A stretch of 64,000 nt of DNA from Cycas panzhihuaensis. Its lineage: Eukaryota > Cycadophyta. The notes under the pieces were generated by a model that was given only the letters and a program-made list of their open reading frames with translations, was not told the origin of the DNA and did no database searches. The stretch spans positions 4,402,001-4,466,000 of the forward strand of contig CM041465.1 of assembly GCA_023213395.1 (NCBI GenBank), read 5' to 3'. Each line of letters starts with the position of its first letter. Position 1 is the stretch's first letter. Made by a program: the position numbers and the translations under genes. This document shows positions 43,241 through 54,588 of this stretch, one piece after another.

Positions 43241-44300
43241 GAATATTACTTAAGGGATTTATTTCTTCTGATACCTAAGTGCAATGGAGTAAACTATTTC
43301 TTTTGGATGATAAAAATGAGATGTCTTTTCATAGCTAGAGGTTTTTGGAAGCTTGTTACTGACGGATATGATATCCCCAAGAATGAAGAAGAAAATAAAA
43401 TGATTGAAAAAAAATACAAAAAGGCATTTATCATGATTCTTTCTACATTAAATAAGGTTGATCTTCCTTCCACATATTATTTTGTTATTCCTAAGATTCA
43501 ACATGTAAGTACTGCTAAGGAAGCTTGGGATTTTTTAAGGGAAGTATTTGAACAAACTCTTGAAGAGATACAATAAATAATTAAAAAGGCAAATAAGATC
43601 AATGATGGTTATGACACAAATAAAACGAATATTATCAACATTGACGAAATGATATATCAAAATGAATAATGTTTGAATATTAATGAAACTACAACGAAAC
43701 ATATGACTAAATGCATTGATGAGACTACAACTACTACTAAAGATGTTGAGAGCGATGAATCAATAAAGGCTTATTTAGATGACACCATGATTTTAAGAGA
43801 AATTGAATATAAATATAATGGCTCTATAGAAGATGAGTCTTGTATTGGCTCAACTCTGATTGATGTTCTTTCTTTGAGCATTGATTCAAGTTCAAAGAGT
43901 ATGAAAGTTAATCAAGATTCTATTCCAAAGGTTGAAGAAATCATTGTTGTACATGGTGATCAATAACTTATATAGGTTAATGATGACAGGCAAGTTATAT
44001 TTGAAGATGGTTAGTTATAGGATCTGCATCAAAATTAAACTAGACCAGCTACAATGAAGAATCAGGATTTGCACTTACTAGAGTTGCTACATCAACATCA
44101 TCACTACAGGATTGAAGATGGAAATCAAGCTAAGGACATCATCCTACAATGGTATCAATATAGAATTAAAGATGAAAATCAAGATGAAGACATCATTCTA
44201 TAGTAAAGACATCACTATAAGATTAAATACAAGGATCAAGTTGAAGATATTATTTTCAAGACATTTCAAAGGATAAGGCACTGCAAATACAAATGACCCA
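43241..44300 (+). pseudogene. A1 gag-like frame
   Basis: One frame runs from EYYLRDLFLLIPKCNGVNYF at 43241 almost to the polypurine tract, with several stops (first at 43574). Parts in order: a copia gag N-terminus (NYFFWMIKMRCLFIARGFW, VIPKIQHVSTAKEAWDFLRE, to about 43570); an acidic Thr-rich stretch (CIDETTTTTKDVESDESIKA, about 43715-43775); a Ser-rich piece (SLSIDSSSKSMKVNQDS); and three repeats of about 57 bases (about 44095-44265: YRIEDGNQAKDIIL and two variants). The gag middle and the zinc knuckle are absent. A2 has the same order, so this is the family's own product. It may be a matrix-like decoy, an RNA-bearing spacer, or decayed. Confidence 0.75.
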
Positions 44301-44307
44301 AATGTGC

Positions 44308-44319
44308 ATTAAGGGGGAA
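44308..44319 (+). other. A1 polypurine tract
   Basis: ATTAAGGGGGAA directly before the 3' LTR. Confidence 0.85.
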
Positions 44320-44537
44320 TGTTAAAATATTAATGCATATTTATTTTATCCCACATATAAGTGGGTCCCACTCTCACCATCATGGCATGTATTATAAATA
44401 CACAACATAGTGCATCATATGTATGGATTGTAAGGATGTTTTGTTAATATAATTAAGGTACCTTAAGAGTATCATTCGATCTTATGGAGGTATTTGTTAT
44501 GTTTGTGAATATCTTATTGCAGGTTCTATTTTTAACA
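44320..44537 (+). repeat. A1 3' LTR
   Basis: 218 bases, TGTTAAAATATT...TTTTTAACA, followed by TSD TTACA. Confidence 0.92.
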
Positions 44538-44542
44538 TTACA

Positions 44543-44743
44543 ATATATAGGGTAGTGTACTTATAGTAGCATAAGCTTACCCTTAACCATAACTCTTACA
44601 TTATTTACTGACCTACCTCTAAGTTGACCTATTCCTTATTTCCTATATTATTTAATTAACATAACTCTAACTCCACTAATATAACCTAATTCTATTTGAA
44701 CACTACTATTCTAACCTAACCTCATGTGGTGAGGATCACCACA
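44543..44743 (-). repeat. Truncated copy of the T LTR-like block
   Basis: The part from about 44560 matches about 4975-5151 (shared phrases CTACCTCTAAGTTGACCTAT and CCTAACCTCATGT, ending GGATCACCACA). With A1 removed, the two copies sit about 200 bases apart in the same orientation. Confidence 0.55.
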
Positions 44744-46060
44744 TAAACATTCTATTAGATGTTGCCTAACACTTTGCAAGAATCTTCTTATCTTACAACT
44801 TATCCACTATCAAGCATTCACCATTATTGAACTCTAATCTATATGATTTCTCCATCATCTTCCTCATACATATCAAGTCTTTAAACTAGGAATAAGTAAC
44901 ACATCATGAATTTTTTCTCCTTATGATTACTAGTTTCAATTGTGAAAACACCTTTGCCCTTAACTTCATGAATGTAATCATCACCAAGCATGACTTTACT
45001 GATACAATTACTAATATCCTGAAACTTCTCAATATTGTATGGCATGTGCACCGAACTACCTGAGTTGATGTACCAATCTTTAGAAGATATTTAAGCATTA
45101 AAACTTGGAAAGAATAAGTTTCCATTCCTAACACTAGATTTTTTTATGGTAATATTAACTCTTCTCTTATTTTGATCATTCCTCCTTCCAAAATCATGTC
45201 TTTGACACTAACAATCAAGTGTAATATGACCAAAATTCTCATACTTATAATACTAGATTTGATTATTTTATCTTTCTCTTACTCATCTTGGAGGAGTAAA
45301 ACCTCTTCCACTTTATTCTCAAGAAGAATTTCTCCCCTAACTGTTCCATCAAACAAATTGTGGTATGTCTCTTGAACTTAAGGCTTCATTTATATGAGAT
45401 GGAATTCTTGTAAATCTTCCTCTACAAATATTAGCCTTAGTTGGAAAATACTATTATAAATTTTTCTTTAGGTTTTAGAGTGTTCAATAACTAAGAAAAT
45501 GTTACCCAATTTATTAACTTTAAAAGTTAATAAATACTTTGAAACCTCAATACTAGTTATTATAGTCTCAAACTTCTTTATCTTTATAATTATCTTAAGG
45601 ATTTTCATAATAATTTTCTTCTCTGACACATCTTCTACTAATGACTTTACAAATTTATTAACTTATGAATCTTCGTAATGAAGTCATTAGTGGATTATGA
45701 TGGATTCATCTTTAATTTTTTTAAATTCCTACTTAGGGCCTATAACCTAGATTTGTCACTCCTTTAAATATGACTCTAAGCATACTCCATGCTTCTTTAG
45801 TTGACCCTACATCACACACTTTAGAAAATATGGGATCATTTATAGTGGAAAATGTAATAGATAAAGATTTATTATCTCTTTTTAGATTTTTTTCTTACAA
45901 CTTTTTATTCATCTATTGTAAGTTATGCATTTGGTATTACAGGTTTAGGATTCATATACCTATTAATTACAATATTCCATAATTCCCATACCATTAAAAT
46001 TGGCATCATTATCATGACCACATGTAATTTTTTCCATCAAATTTAGGCAATATTATATTA
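44744..46060 (-). pseudogene. Decayed copia gag-protease fragment
   Basis: On the minus strand the protease is plain at 45090-44940: KDWYINSGSSVHMPYNIEKF then GDDYIHEVKGKGVF. The catalytic D of D-S-G is N here. Upstream, at about 45245-45205, is a broken zinc knuckle (YKYENFGHITLDC), and further gag pieces reach to about 46000 (GSTKEAWSMLR near 45800). There is no integrase or RT: the fragment stops at the LTR-like block. Parent element unknown. Confidence 0.65.
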
Positions 46061-46936
46061 GTGTTCAATGTTGGAATTTTTATAGGTGTAAAGTATTAAA
46101 TTTAAATGCTCAAAGTAATAAGTAATAACATATGCAAACAAGCATAAAATTAACCACACCATAATAAATCCCTCAAATTCAAAATTAAACCCTAATCTCT
46201 CAAAACTCAAGAGTTCTCTTTCTTCCTTCTATATCCAAATTAGGACTCTAAACCACCAAAAAATTGAGTATTTTAGTACACAATTTATATGAGATTTACA
46301 CCTAATTTTTTTAGTGTTATAAGATATGTTTCCTTTAAAAAATATTATATTTTCGTGGGATTTCAATATAAAATTAAATATTCATTTGGTTACCTCATAG
46401 AGTACCAAAAAGAAAATGTAAACTTTGACTTTAAATAACTTCATCAAATCAACACCAATAATCCATTATGCAGACCTCTAAGTTGGGATTTTAATATCTT
46501 AAAAAGAATTGAATTTCAATACATGTACAAATTATTATGATTAAAACATCATCTATATGTCATAAAAATCATTAAAAAGTCAAAAAGTATGAGATTGGCC
46601 CCTTTTGTCCTTAGGCCTAAATCATGTCAAACACTTCATATGACATCCAATTAATAGAAAAAACACTTATGCACTAGATTTTAAACTTTATAACATACAT
46701 TAATGTCATTGGACTTTGGAAAAAAAAGCTAACATATTAAAAAAACTATTATTAATCATTGTGAGCCTACTTGTGAAACCAACAACAACATAGATGTAAT
46801 TAGAATCTTAAAGCACTATAAATATCATTTTTTTTTACAAGAAAATATAAAGGGCCTTAGTAAAATCTAATGAGGATCACAATAAACTCATCACTTAATA
46901 AATCTTATTCTTCCAATATAATCTACATGTCCCTAT
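46061..46936. other. AT-rich, no gene seen
   Basis: No frame, LTR ends or repeat could be assigned. It may be the leader of the copia fragment on the left. Confidence 0.4.
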
Positions 46937-47190
46937 TATAGAAAAATAAAATTGACATAAAATAACAATGCACAAATGAAAGAAAATGATAAGCACCATG
47001 ATCCCAATGATACCCTAAAGGTACCTTAACTTAGATTAAAACCAAAAGAATGAATGTTGCAATGTGATACATTGAGTATGGATGGCTATGTATGGGACTC
47101 ACCACAAAATATCTACATCATAATAAAATTAATTACATAAATGTGCATTAGAACTCTACCTCATGAAGTGTGAACCAAACTATTTTAATA
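46937..47190 (-). repeat. H 3' LTR
   Basis: About 254 bases starting TATAGAAAAATAAAATTG. Shared features with the 5' LTR include CCTTAACTTAGATT and TCATAATAAAATTAATTA. The TG end has decayed. Confidence 0.7.
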
Positions 47191-47205
47191 CTACCCCATA
47201 ATGCA
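47191..47205 (-). other. H polypurine tract
   Basis: The minus strand reads TTGCATTATGGGGTAG, a decayed version of the GCATTAAGGGGGAG tract of A1/A2. Confidence 0.55.
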
Positions 47206-47229
47206 ACACTTTATAAATATTTTAAAAAT

Positions 47230-48190
47230 GATATCTATAGCTTGATCTTCAACTTGTCTTTATTGTATCAAATTTTAAATGTAGGAATGACTCTTGACCT
47301 CTATATGTTTTTTTCTACTTTGTAAAACTAGGTCGATGTAGATCTTATAGTATCTCTCTCAAATAAACTATTTCATGAACTTTTATTTCAACTTCATCAT
47401 TTTACATCACTTAAGATCTTGTCATTTCCTTATCAAAATTCATATCAAAAATAACACCTCGATTAAGTTCAATCATGATTTATGTAACTTCATCAACTTG
47501 TAAATATTTTATATCATTTGAACAACCATAATCATTATACCATTCATCTTTCAAAACTTATATACTCAAACATGAATTAATATTTGAAATAAGAATACCA
47601 CTTGAATCATCAATAACATTAATAAATAGAAGTAATTTTGATTCATCTTCAACTTCAAATATAATCTCCTTTGAATTAACAAGAACATCTGTAGAAGTGA
47701 GTAAAGAAACTTTGACATCTTGAATTTCTTGATCACATTCATTAATAGATTCTTCATATCCAACAACAAGTTTATCACAATAGTAGTAGTCTCATTAATA
47801 GTAGTTTCATCAATTTCAATAATGCATTCAACGATAATCTCTTCACATCTAGTAGTAGATTTATCAACCATGTTTCATTGACATACCTTCTCAATATGTT
47901 CTTGATATACCTTCCTAATATGTTCTTGGAATTCCTTCTTAATATGAACTTCTATATTTATTTAAGAATCTTGATTACTTGTATCTTGATTACATGTAGT
48001 ATTACCTTGAGTTTCTTGAAAATTTACTTGAGAATTTTGTATTTAAAAATCTACTTAAACATTCCTGAAATATGCTTGAAAACTCCTAAAACTCCCCTTC
48101 AAACTTGGATCAAACTTATATTTCAAAATATCCCATGTTTTCTTAGTAATAATAGCACGGTACACATAGGAGAATACATTGTTATTTAAT
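47230..48190 (-). pseudogene. H gag-like frame
   Basis: Reads on the minus strand as the later part of the family-A product: TKKTWDILKYKF at about 48155-48120 corresponds to TAKEAWDFL; then the acidic Thr-rich part at 47860-47770 (CEEIIVECIIEIDETTINET), which matches the VECIDETIITDE stretch of A2. Frame breaks follow. The three-repeat tail is not clear, only a RGQESFLHLKF-like end. It confirms a third family member in the window. Confidence 0.6.
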
Positions 48191-50025
48191 GTAAGATAGA
48201 TTAATAAAGTGTGTTATAACTTTTTATTTTAAGTTCCCCCTTTTCCTTTTCTTGATCAAGTGTTAACTAAGTAATTGGATAAACAAGTATTGGAACTTTA
48301 TATCCTTAAAAAATAATATTCCACAAGATACTCAAAATCAAATAACGTTTTATGCCTCTTAACCACTCTAAATAACTGTTTCCATTAAAAATTACTAAAT
48401 TTGGAAAACCCAGAAAATCTAAAGAAGATGCCATCATATAAATAAAAGTAAACCACAATAGGTGTAAAAAGCATAAGAATCACATCATACTCAAGATATC
48501 AACTTGTATCTCCTATCCCTTAAGTTAAGGACCTTCTTCTACCTCCTTATCCTCTATAGGACTCAATATGTAAATTATAACAAATTCTTTTTAAAAATAC
48601 TTTACAATAGCCTTCTAGGCTTAAATATTCAATTGCCTTAAGGTCAAGAAATAGACAAAAAGATGATATACAAGGTGCAAAAGAAACTTTTATTTAGTTA
48701 CCATATAGGGATATAATATAGAGGCTCAACTTTAGACTAAAATTTCTCTATGAAAATAACACCAAAATAGATTAAATCATATACCCAAGTAGTCATCTCT
48801 AAGTCATGATTCTAACAATTTAGATGGTTTAAAAAACAGACTCCTAAAACTCAGGATATTAAAGAAACTATATAAGCACCTTTATGAAAAATTGATATTG
48901 TGTGAATTAGGGTTCAAAACCCTTCACACATTAGTTGCTAATTATATAGGAGCTACATGTAACCTTCTATTAATGATAAAAAGGGCTATGATCATAATCT
49001 AAATTAAATTTTAATTTAACTTAATTTAATCAAAACCTTAAAAAATAAATAATATACAATAAAAAATTAAATTTGCATAGGTTAAGATGGCTAATGGGTA
49101 ATTGAAAGTGATTCAAAACTGGAAAAAAAATGAAACAAATTGATTTGTAGGCTTTGATAAATGATGAATTGATCAATTGCTAATGGTATAATAGTGGTGG
49201 CAATTGAATTGATGGTAAAAAATAAAAACTTCAATGGTGTAAGATGCATCATGATGGTACTCTGCTCTTCATATGATACAAATATAACTAGATGAGGATG
49301 AATTAATAAAATTATAGGGTGGCTTAAATAACTGTGGCAATATAGGGTAACTCCGCAAATATGGTGTAAGGTAGCATATGGAAAACACTATAAAGGGAAT
49401 CTTTACAATAGTAATGAATAAACACTAGGTCATCAAAGGAATACAATGAGTAGATCTCTTTATAAAGAGGTGGTTGTACATACAATGAGTGCCACACACA
49501 CAATACTAAAGAAGTAAGGTTTCTCAAGTATGATAGAATGATAGTGTAATAGGTAAGTATGGAGGTACTAATGAAAAAAATAGGGCACACCAAAAGTAAT
49601 CACAAACAAATAACAAAAATTACTTCTTCATAACTATGGATTCTAATAGTAGTGTTACAATCTTCACACATTTTCATGATCTGCACATAGGTAGGAACAA
49701 CCATAAATAAGGGTCTAGAATAAAAACAAAACACCTATAAACAACACACAAGGAATAGTCTTCTTATGGCACCATGGTATGTAGGTAAATCATACAATAT
49801 AAGGGTGACTGACATAGCACTTTATGTATGAAAAGGATAACAATAACATAAACAGGCCATTGTGACAAAGATCCACACAACAAAGACAACACCAAAATAT
49901 TAAACCCTCACAACTCTAATTCTTCAAACCAAAGAGGGAATTGATAGCTTTTCAACTTATAAATAAATATGGCAACATGAAAGTCTTTAAACCCTAGTTG
50001 GTAGCTTCATAAACTCTACAAACTT
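48191..50025 (-). other. H leader
   Basis: AT-rich and non-coding by eye. No repeat recognised. Confidence 0.45.
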
Positions 50026-50037
50026 AGCTTTGATACA
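50026..50037 (-). other. H degenerate primer-binding site
   Basis: The plus strand AGCTTTGATACA abuts the 5' LTR; its complement TGTATCAAAGCT is two bases off TGGTATCAGAGCT. Confidence 0.6.
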
Positions 50038-50140
50038 TGTAGAGAAAGATAAATTTGATAGAAAATAATAATACAAAAATGAAAAGAAATAAGAAATACC
50101 AAGACCATAACGATACCTTAAAGGTACCTTAACTTGGATT
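50038..50140 (-). repeat. H 5' LTR, part 1
   Basis: TGTAGAGAAAGATAAATTTG up to CTTGGATT. The rest of the LTR is at 55188-55334, beyond G. 50136-50140 is one TSD copy of G. Confidence 0.72.
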
Positions 50141-50497
50141 TGTGGGTTATAGAGGAGCAAAGCAGGACTCACAATGAATGCATCTTGAGTTAACATGTGA
50201 TTTCTAATCAATGGTGGTGTTAAAAAAACACCAGGGAGGTATTCCCACCCCATATATAGACATTTAGGGAGGCGATAAACGCCATCAACCTGACCTATAT
50301 GTTAGCCGACAAATATTCAAAATAATATTAAAAAATAATAATTAATAGCTATAGCACATACCTTAAGAGTGTTGTATTAGCTCTAGGTGGCTTTAGGTAG
50401 TTATTTTTAGGCTTTAGGTGCCCTAGGGGGCCTCAAAGATGGCTTTGAGGGGCCCTAGGCACATAACTCTTTAGTCAAATTGGGGTTTATCCCAACA
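50141..50497 (-). repeat. G 3' LTR
   Basis: 357 bases, TGTGGGTTATAGAGG...TTTATCCCAACA. It contains a run of related phrases (GGTGGCTTTAGG, TAGGTGCCCTAGGGGGCC) in its second half. Confidence 0.92.
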
Positions 50498-50511
50498 TTC
50501 TTCCCCATAAT
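50498..50511 (-). other. G polypurine tract
   Basis: The minus strand reads GATTATGGGGAAGAA up to the LTR. Confidence 0.7.
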
Positions 50512-50980
50512 CCCAATGTGGATGACTCTCGAACTTTCTCTGAATTTCTAGAATTTGATCTTTTCCAAAGCCTTTGTAAATATGTCTGTTGTCTAATCTT
50601 CAGTGCTACAATAAGCTATCTTGATTTCTTCTGCTTATACAAGTTCCTGAATGAAGTGGTATTGAGTCTCAATATGTTTTGTTCTACTGTGGAATACTAG
50701 ATTCTTTGTCATTTGGATAGTGCTTTGATTGTCACACCAAATTCTAGTAGGACCTTACTATTTAATCTAGAAATCATATAGTAGTCTTCTCAACCACACT
50801 GACTCACATGCTCTTGATACTGTTGCTTTATATTCTACCTCAGTTATTGATAAGGAAATTGTATTATGCTTCTTTATCCTCCAAACTACTATTGTTGATC
50901 CCATACTAAATATATAATCCATTGTAGATTTTCTATCATCAACATCTTCTACCTAATCTGAATCTATGTAACCAATCAAC
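50512..50980 (-). pseudogene. G copia RNase H
   Basis: Copia RNase H blocks are readable with stops: SITEVEYKATVSRACESVWL at about 50850-50790, IWCDNQSTIQMTKNLVFHSR at about 50745-50685, TKHIETQYHFIQE, and a TTDIFTKALEKIKF end near 50550. The acidic D of CDNQS is kept. Confidence 0.83.
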
Positions 50981-52130
50981 TAAAATTTGGAGGAGACTTT
51001 GTAATATAGCCCAAAATCTAGAGTTCCTTTGAGATATTTAAGGATTATCTTGGCATATTACTAGTGAGAGGTCTTTAGATCCTGTATGAACCTAGATACA
51101 ATGCTAACTAAGTGTGTTATATCTAGTTGGGTAGATGTCAAATATATTAAATTGCCAATAAGTTGTCTATAGAGTGTTGGATCAACTGAAGTAGAGTCAT
51201 CCATCTTGGAGAGTTTGATTCCTATTTTGGCCAGGGTTGCCAACAGTTTATAGTCTATTATTTTGAACCTTTGTAGTAGATCCATTATATATTTACATTG
51301 GGAGATGAAGATTCCTTTCTTGTTTTGCTAGACTTCCAATCCTAGGAAGTAATGCATATGGCCTAAGTCTGTCATCTCAAATTCCTTACACATAGAATCT
51401 TTGAATTGATGTAAGAGATGGGAGCCATTTCCAGTATCTACTAGGTCATCCACATAAAGACCTACAATTAAGATTACTCTTCCCTTGATTTAAATATATA
51501 AGTTTAGATATGCATGAGATCTCTCAAACCCTTGATCTCTGAAATACTTGTCTATGCAAGAATACCAAGCCCTGGGTGCTTATTTTAGACTATATAGTGT
51601 CTTTTTTAGTTTGTACACTTTGTTCTCTTCCCCTATAACTTCAAAACTAAGGGGTTGAGTGACATAGATGTCTTCTTTAATATAGCCATTTAGGAAGGCA
51701 CTTTTAACATCCATTTGATAGACTTTCCAACCTATTTAGGCTACTAGACTCATCATTATTTAAATAGATTCCATCCTAGCAATAGGGGAATTTTTTTTTG
51801 TATAGTTTATGCCTTCTTTTTTAGCATACCCTTTTACAACCAATTTAGCTTTGTATTTGTTAATGGAGCCATCAGAGTGAAACTTGGTCTTATAGACCTA
51901 TTTTGTACCAATAATTTTCTTCTTTGGGGGTAAGTCAATAAGCTCCCATGTGTCATTCTTAATAATGGAATTATACTCATGTTCCATAACTTTCTACCAA
52001 TATTCATATTGATTAGCTTGAATAAATATTTAAGGCTCATGAGTCTCTAATACCTTACTCATTAGGGCAAAGTTAACCCTATGTAAGCGTGTAGATCTTC
52101 TATTATTATCCAAGATGTCTCATAAGTCAT
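50981..52130 (-). pseudogene. G copia reverse transcriptase
   Basis: The order is complete on the minus strand. Entry at about 51990-51890 (EHEYNSIIKNDTWELIDLPP), KAKLVVKGYAKKEGINY, GWKVYQMDVKSAFLNGYIKE at about 51740-51680, YKLKKTLYSLK.APRAWY, and the active site LYVDDLVDTGNG at about 51460-51425. Then GHMHYFLGLEV and the 51285-51061 frame (YRQLIGNLIYLTSTQLDITH). YVDD is intact, but there are several stops. Confidence 0.87.
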
Positions 52131-53004
52131 GGTTACGATAAACCTATTTAGGTAGATATTGTGGTGGAGGTTGAGATGAAGTTCCCTCCCTACTAGGTTC
52201 ATGGATGCTTCTCCTAGAATTAAATATAGGAGTCACATATTTGGACTTAGAAGATGTATCAAATTTTATAGCAATCTCCTTCTGCTTTTCTAGATTGTCT
52301 TGATAGTGAGCATCTTCCTAAAACTTGTCATCTCTGCTCAACATAACTTTTCTTGATTTTGGATCATATATCTTGTATGACTTAAAATTTTTATTATAAC
52401 CAATAAAGATACATTTGACACTATGGTCATCCAATTTTGATCTTCTTTGATCAGGAATATGGGCCTATGCAAGACATCCAAATACCCTGAGATGATGTAT
52501 GCTTGGTTTATAACTAATCCAAGCTTCTTCTAGAGTTTTCCAAATAAGTTCCTTGGTGGAGTATCTATTGAGTAAGTAGATGGCTATGTGAACTTCTTCA
52601 GCCCAAAACTCATGGCCCAAATCCTTATCTTTAAGCATACACCTTATCATTTTAACTATAGTTTTATTCTTCCTTTTTGCTACACCATTTTGTTGTGGGG
52701 TGTAGGGGTTGGTGAATTGTCTTCTGATTCCATGGTGTACACAATAATCTTTGAATGCATTAGATATAAACTCTCCTCTATTATCTGATCTTAGGGATAA
52801 AAGTTTGTATCTACTTTGTCACTCTACAAAGGTTTTGAAGTCAATAAAGTAGTCAAAGACATCTAATTTATATTTTAGGAAGAAAACCCATGTCTTCTTT
52901 ATGAAGTCATTAATGAAGGTGATGAAATATTTTTCACTTACTAGGGAAGGAGTGTTCATATGTCCATAAACATCTGTGTATACTAGTTGAAAAGGACTTG
53001 ATGC
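52131..53004 (-). pseudogene. G copia integrase
   Basis: 52650-52465 has MIRCMLKDKDLGHEFWAEEV, AIYLLNRYSTKEL and HHLRVFGCLA, the region after the catalytic Glu. Upstream, at about 52950-52660, core pieces with stops include FITFINDFIKKTWVFFLKYK-like sequence and FCVHHGIRRQFTNPYTPQQN, the conserved YTPQQNG block. The zinc region is at the end of the preceding entry. Confidence 0.8.
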
Positions 53005-53640
53005 TCAATGAGTATAATCCATAAAGCTTTCTCTATGGTGTTTACTAAGGAGACACCCTTCAAACAAGTTTTTATTTACATCAATGTGTGGTAAACCATT
53101 GACCATGTCTATCCATTTCATAAGTTCCAAGCTATTATAGTTGAGATGACCAAACCTTTTATGCCACAAGTCACTATCCATGGTAGCTAAAGTTCTTAAG
53201 GCATATGTATTTGAAGGAGTGAGAATAATTTTGAATAAGCAATCCTTGGTCATTTTTCGTTTGGCAACAATAACTTTATTTCTCCTTTTGTCTTTGATAA
53301 CACACTCACCATCGTTAAAAATCACTTTATAGTCTTGTCCCATCATCTATCTTACTAATAGCAAGTTTTTCCTTAGAGCAGGGACATACAAGACATCATC
53401 TAGATGTATATATTCTTCTATATCAATCATCAAAGCTATATTACCTCTTCCAACTGATTCATGGGAGGTATTATCTCCAAACATAATGGATGTTTTCCTA
53501 TTTTTATCTAAGGTATGAAACAAATGTTCTTTGTGGGTCATGTGAGTTGAGCATCCTGAATCAATGCACCAACTATCATCTTCTTCTTCCTTAGTAGTAA
53601 AACTAGATAGGAATAGTCTGTTATTGACTTTTAACTCATA
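53005..53640 (-). pseudogene. G copia protease and GAG-pre-integrase
   Basis: The protease begins at about 53580 (DDSWCIDSGCSTHMTHKEHL), with the catalytic DSG intact, and runs into the 53541-53347 frame (GRGNIALMIDIEEYIHLDDV, LYVPALRKNLLLV). The 53346-53005 frame has LWHKRFGHLNYNSLELM, the pre-integrase HHCC opening, and EGCLLSKHHR. A stop separates the two frames. Confidence 0.85.
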
Positions 53641-54358
53641 TGTATTTTAAGCATGTCCTCTAGTAGGTGGTCCATGTTTTGAAAAGTATTTGTCTCCATT
53701 GTGGTCACTTCATGGAAATATGTGCAATATAATGGATCTCTCCTTCTATAACTTAAGATTTTGCTTATTGGATAAGATCAATCAATATTGAAGGATCTCC
53801 TCCTTTCCTCATAAGGTTGAGGAGGGATGTCTCTTGGTCTATTTTCATAATATTATTAGTTTGACCTTAAAGATTGAGGATTTCCTTGACAATTGGGACA
53901 ACAAGTATGATTTTTAAATTATCTCCTTTGATTTGTATTCCTTAGAGGGTTTTCATTATATTGGTGTCCTCCTTGCCTTCTTAAATGAGGGGCTTGATAT
54001 CTTAGAGGATCTTGCCTAGTATCCCTTCTAGGATTTCCAGCCTTTCTTCTTGGAGGTGATTCTTTTTGCCTTGAAGTTTCTGCATGAGAGTTGGATTGAA
54101 TATAAGCCTTTGTAGCAAATGTATATTCTAAAGACACATTTGTACTTTGTTTTTCCTCTATAGACATAAGCATAGCACTAAGTTGTTCTACTTTTAAAGT
54201 GCTTAGATCATTTAAGACACTTATACTAGTGACAACTATTTCAAAGCGTCTAATTGCACCAACACATCTAAGAATCTGTTCAACTACCATTTGTTCAGTT
54301 AGGGTATCTCCAAGAGACATAATTTGGTTTACTATGTCTTGTAGCTTAGTCAAAATCC
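53641..54358 (-). pseudogene. G copia gag, second half
   Basis: The frame 54353-53919 has TKLQDIVNQIMSLGDTLTEQ, VVEQILRCVGAIRRFEIVVT and LTLKVEQLSA-like sequence, the standard second half of copia gag. An Arg-rich tail follows, then a CPNCQG-like knuckle remnant near 53905. Beyond 54358 the expected preceding gag sequence is not on this strand but inverted on the other strand (54383-54588). Confidence 0.82.
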
Positions 54359-54382
54359 ATCTAATGAAAAAAGGCTACCTAT

Positions 54383-54588
54383 AAGGAGAATGTTAAAAAG
54401 GACAATAAAGCCTTAGCACTCATCTTTTGTGCACTTGAAGACCATGTGTTCCCATATGTAGTGAGTAAGTTAAGTCAAAGGAAACTTGGGATACCTTATA
54501 GTTAATATATGAAGGAGCAACCTCTTCTAAACTTTAGAATCTAACGAGTAAGTTTGAAAACTTGCACATGATACATAATGAATTTATA
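54383..54588 (+). pseudogene. Inverted piece of G gag
   Basis: The plus strand reads KENVKKDNKALALIFCALED, HVFPYVVSK, and, after breaks, KFENLHMIHNEFI. These are the KD.KAL..I..ALDD..FP and L..KFENL.M....I blocks that in copia gag directly precede the TKLQDIVNQ block. Here they lie on the opposite strand to the rest of G, immediately next to that block. This is best explained by an inversion of about 200-240 bases after or during insertion. The gag N-terminus expected beyond it was not recognised. Confidence 0.62.

Larger units (their letters stand above)
5330..44537 (+). mobile_element. A1: non-autonomous copia-type LTR retrotransposon, outermost of the nest
   Basis: Both LTRs are 218 bases (5330-5547 and 44320-44537), start TGTT and end AACA. 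The five-base TSD TTACA is perfect (5325-5329 and 44538-44542). A primer site follows the left LTR and a polypurine tract precedes the right LTR, fixing the plus orientation. The 39-kb span is due to nested inserts; removing A2 (8279-41340 with its TSD copy) and a solo LTR (42182-43240) leaves about 5.1 kb. The only coding capacity is a gag-like frame next to the 3' LTR. There is no protease, RT or integrase, so movement would need enzymes from another copia. The LTRs differ at well over twenty positions by eye, making this the oldest layer. Confidence 0.93.
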
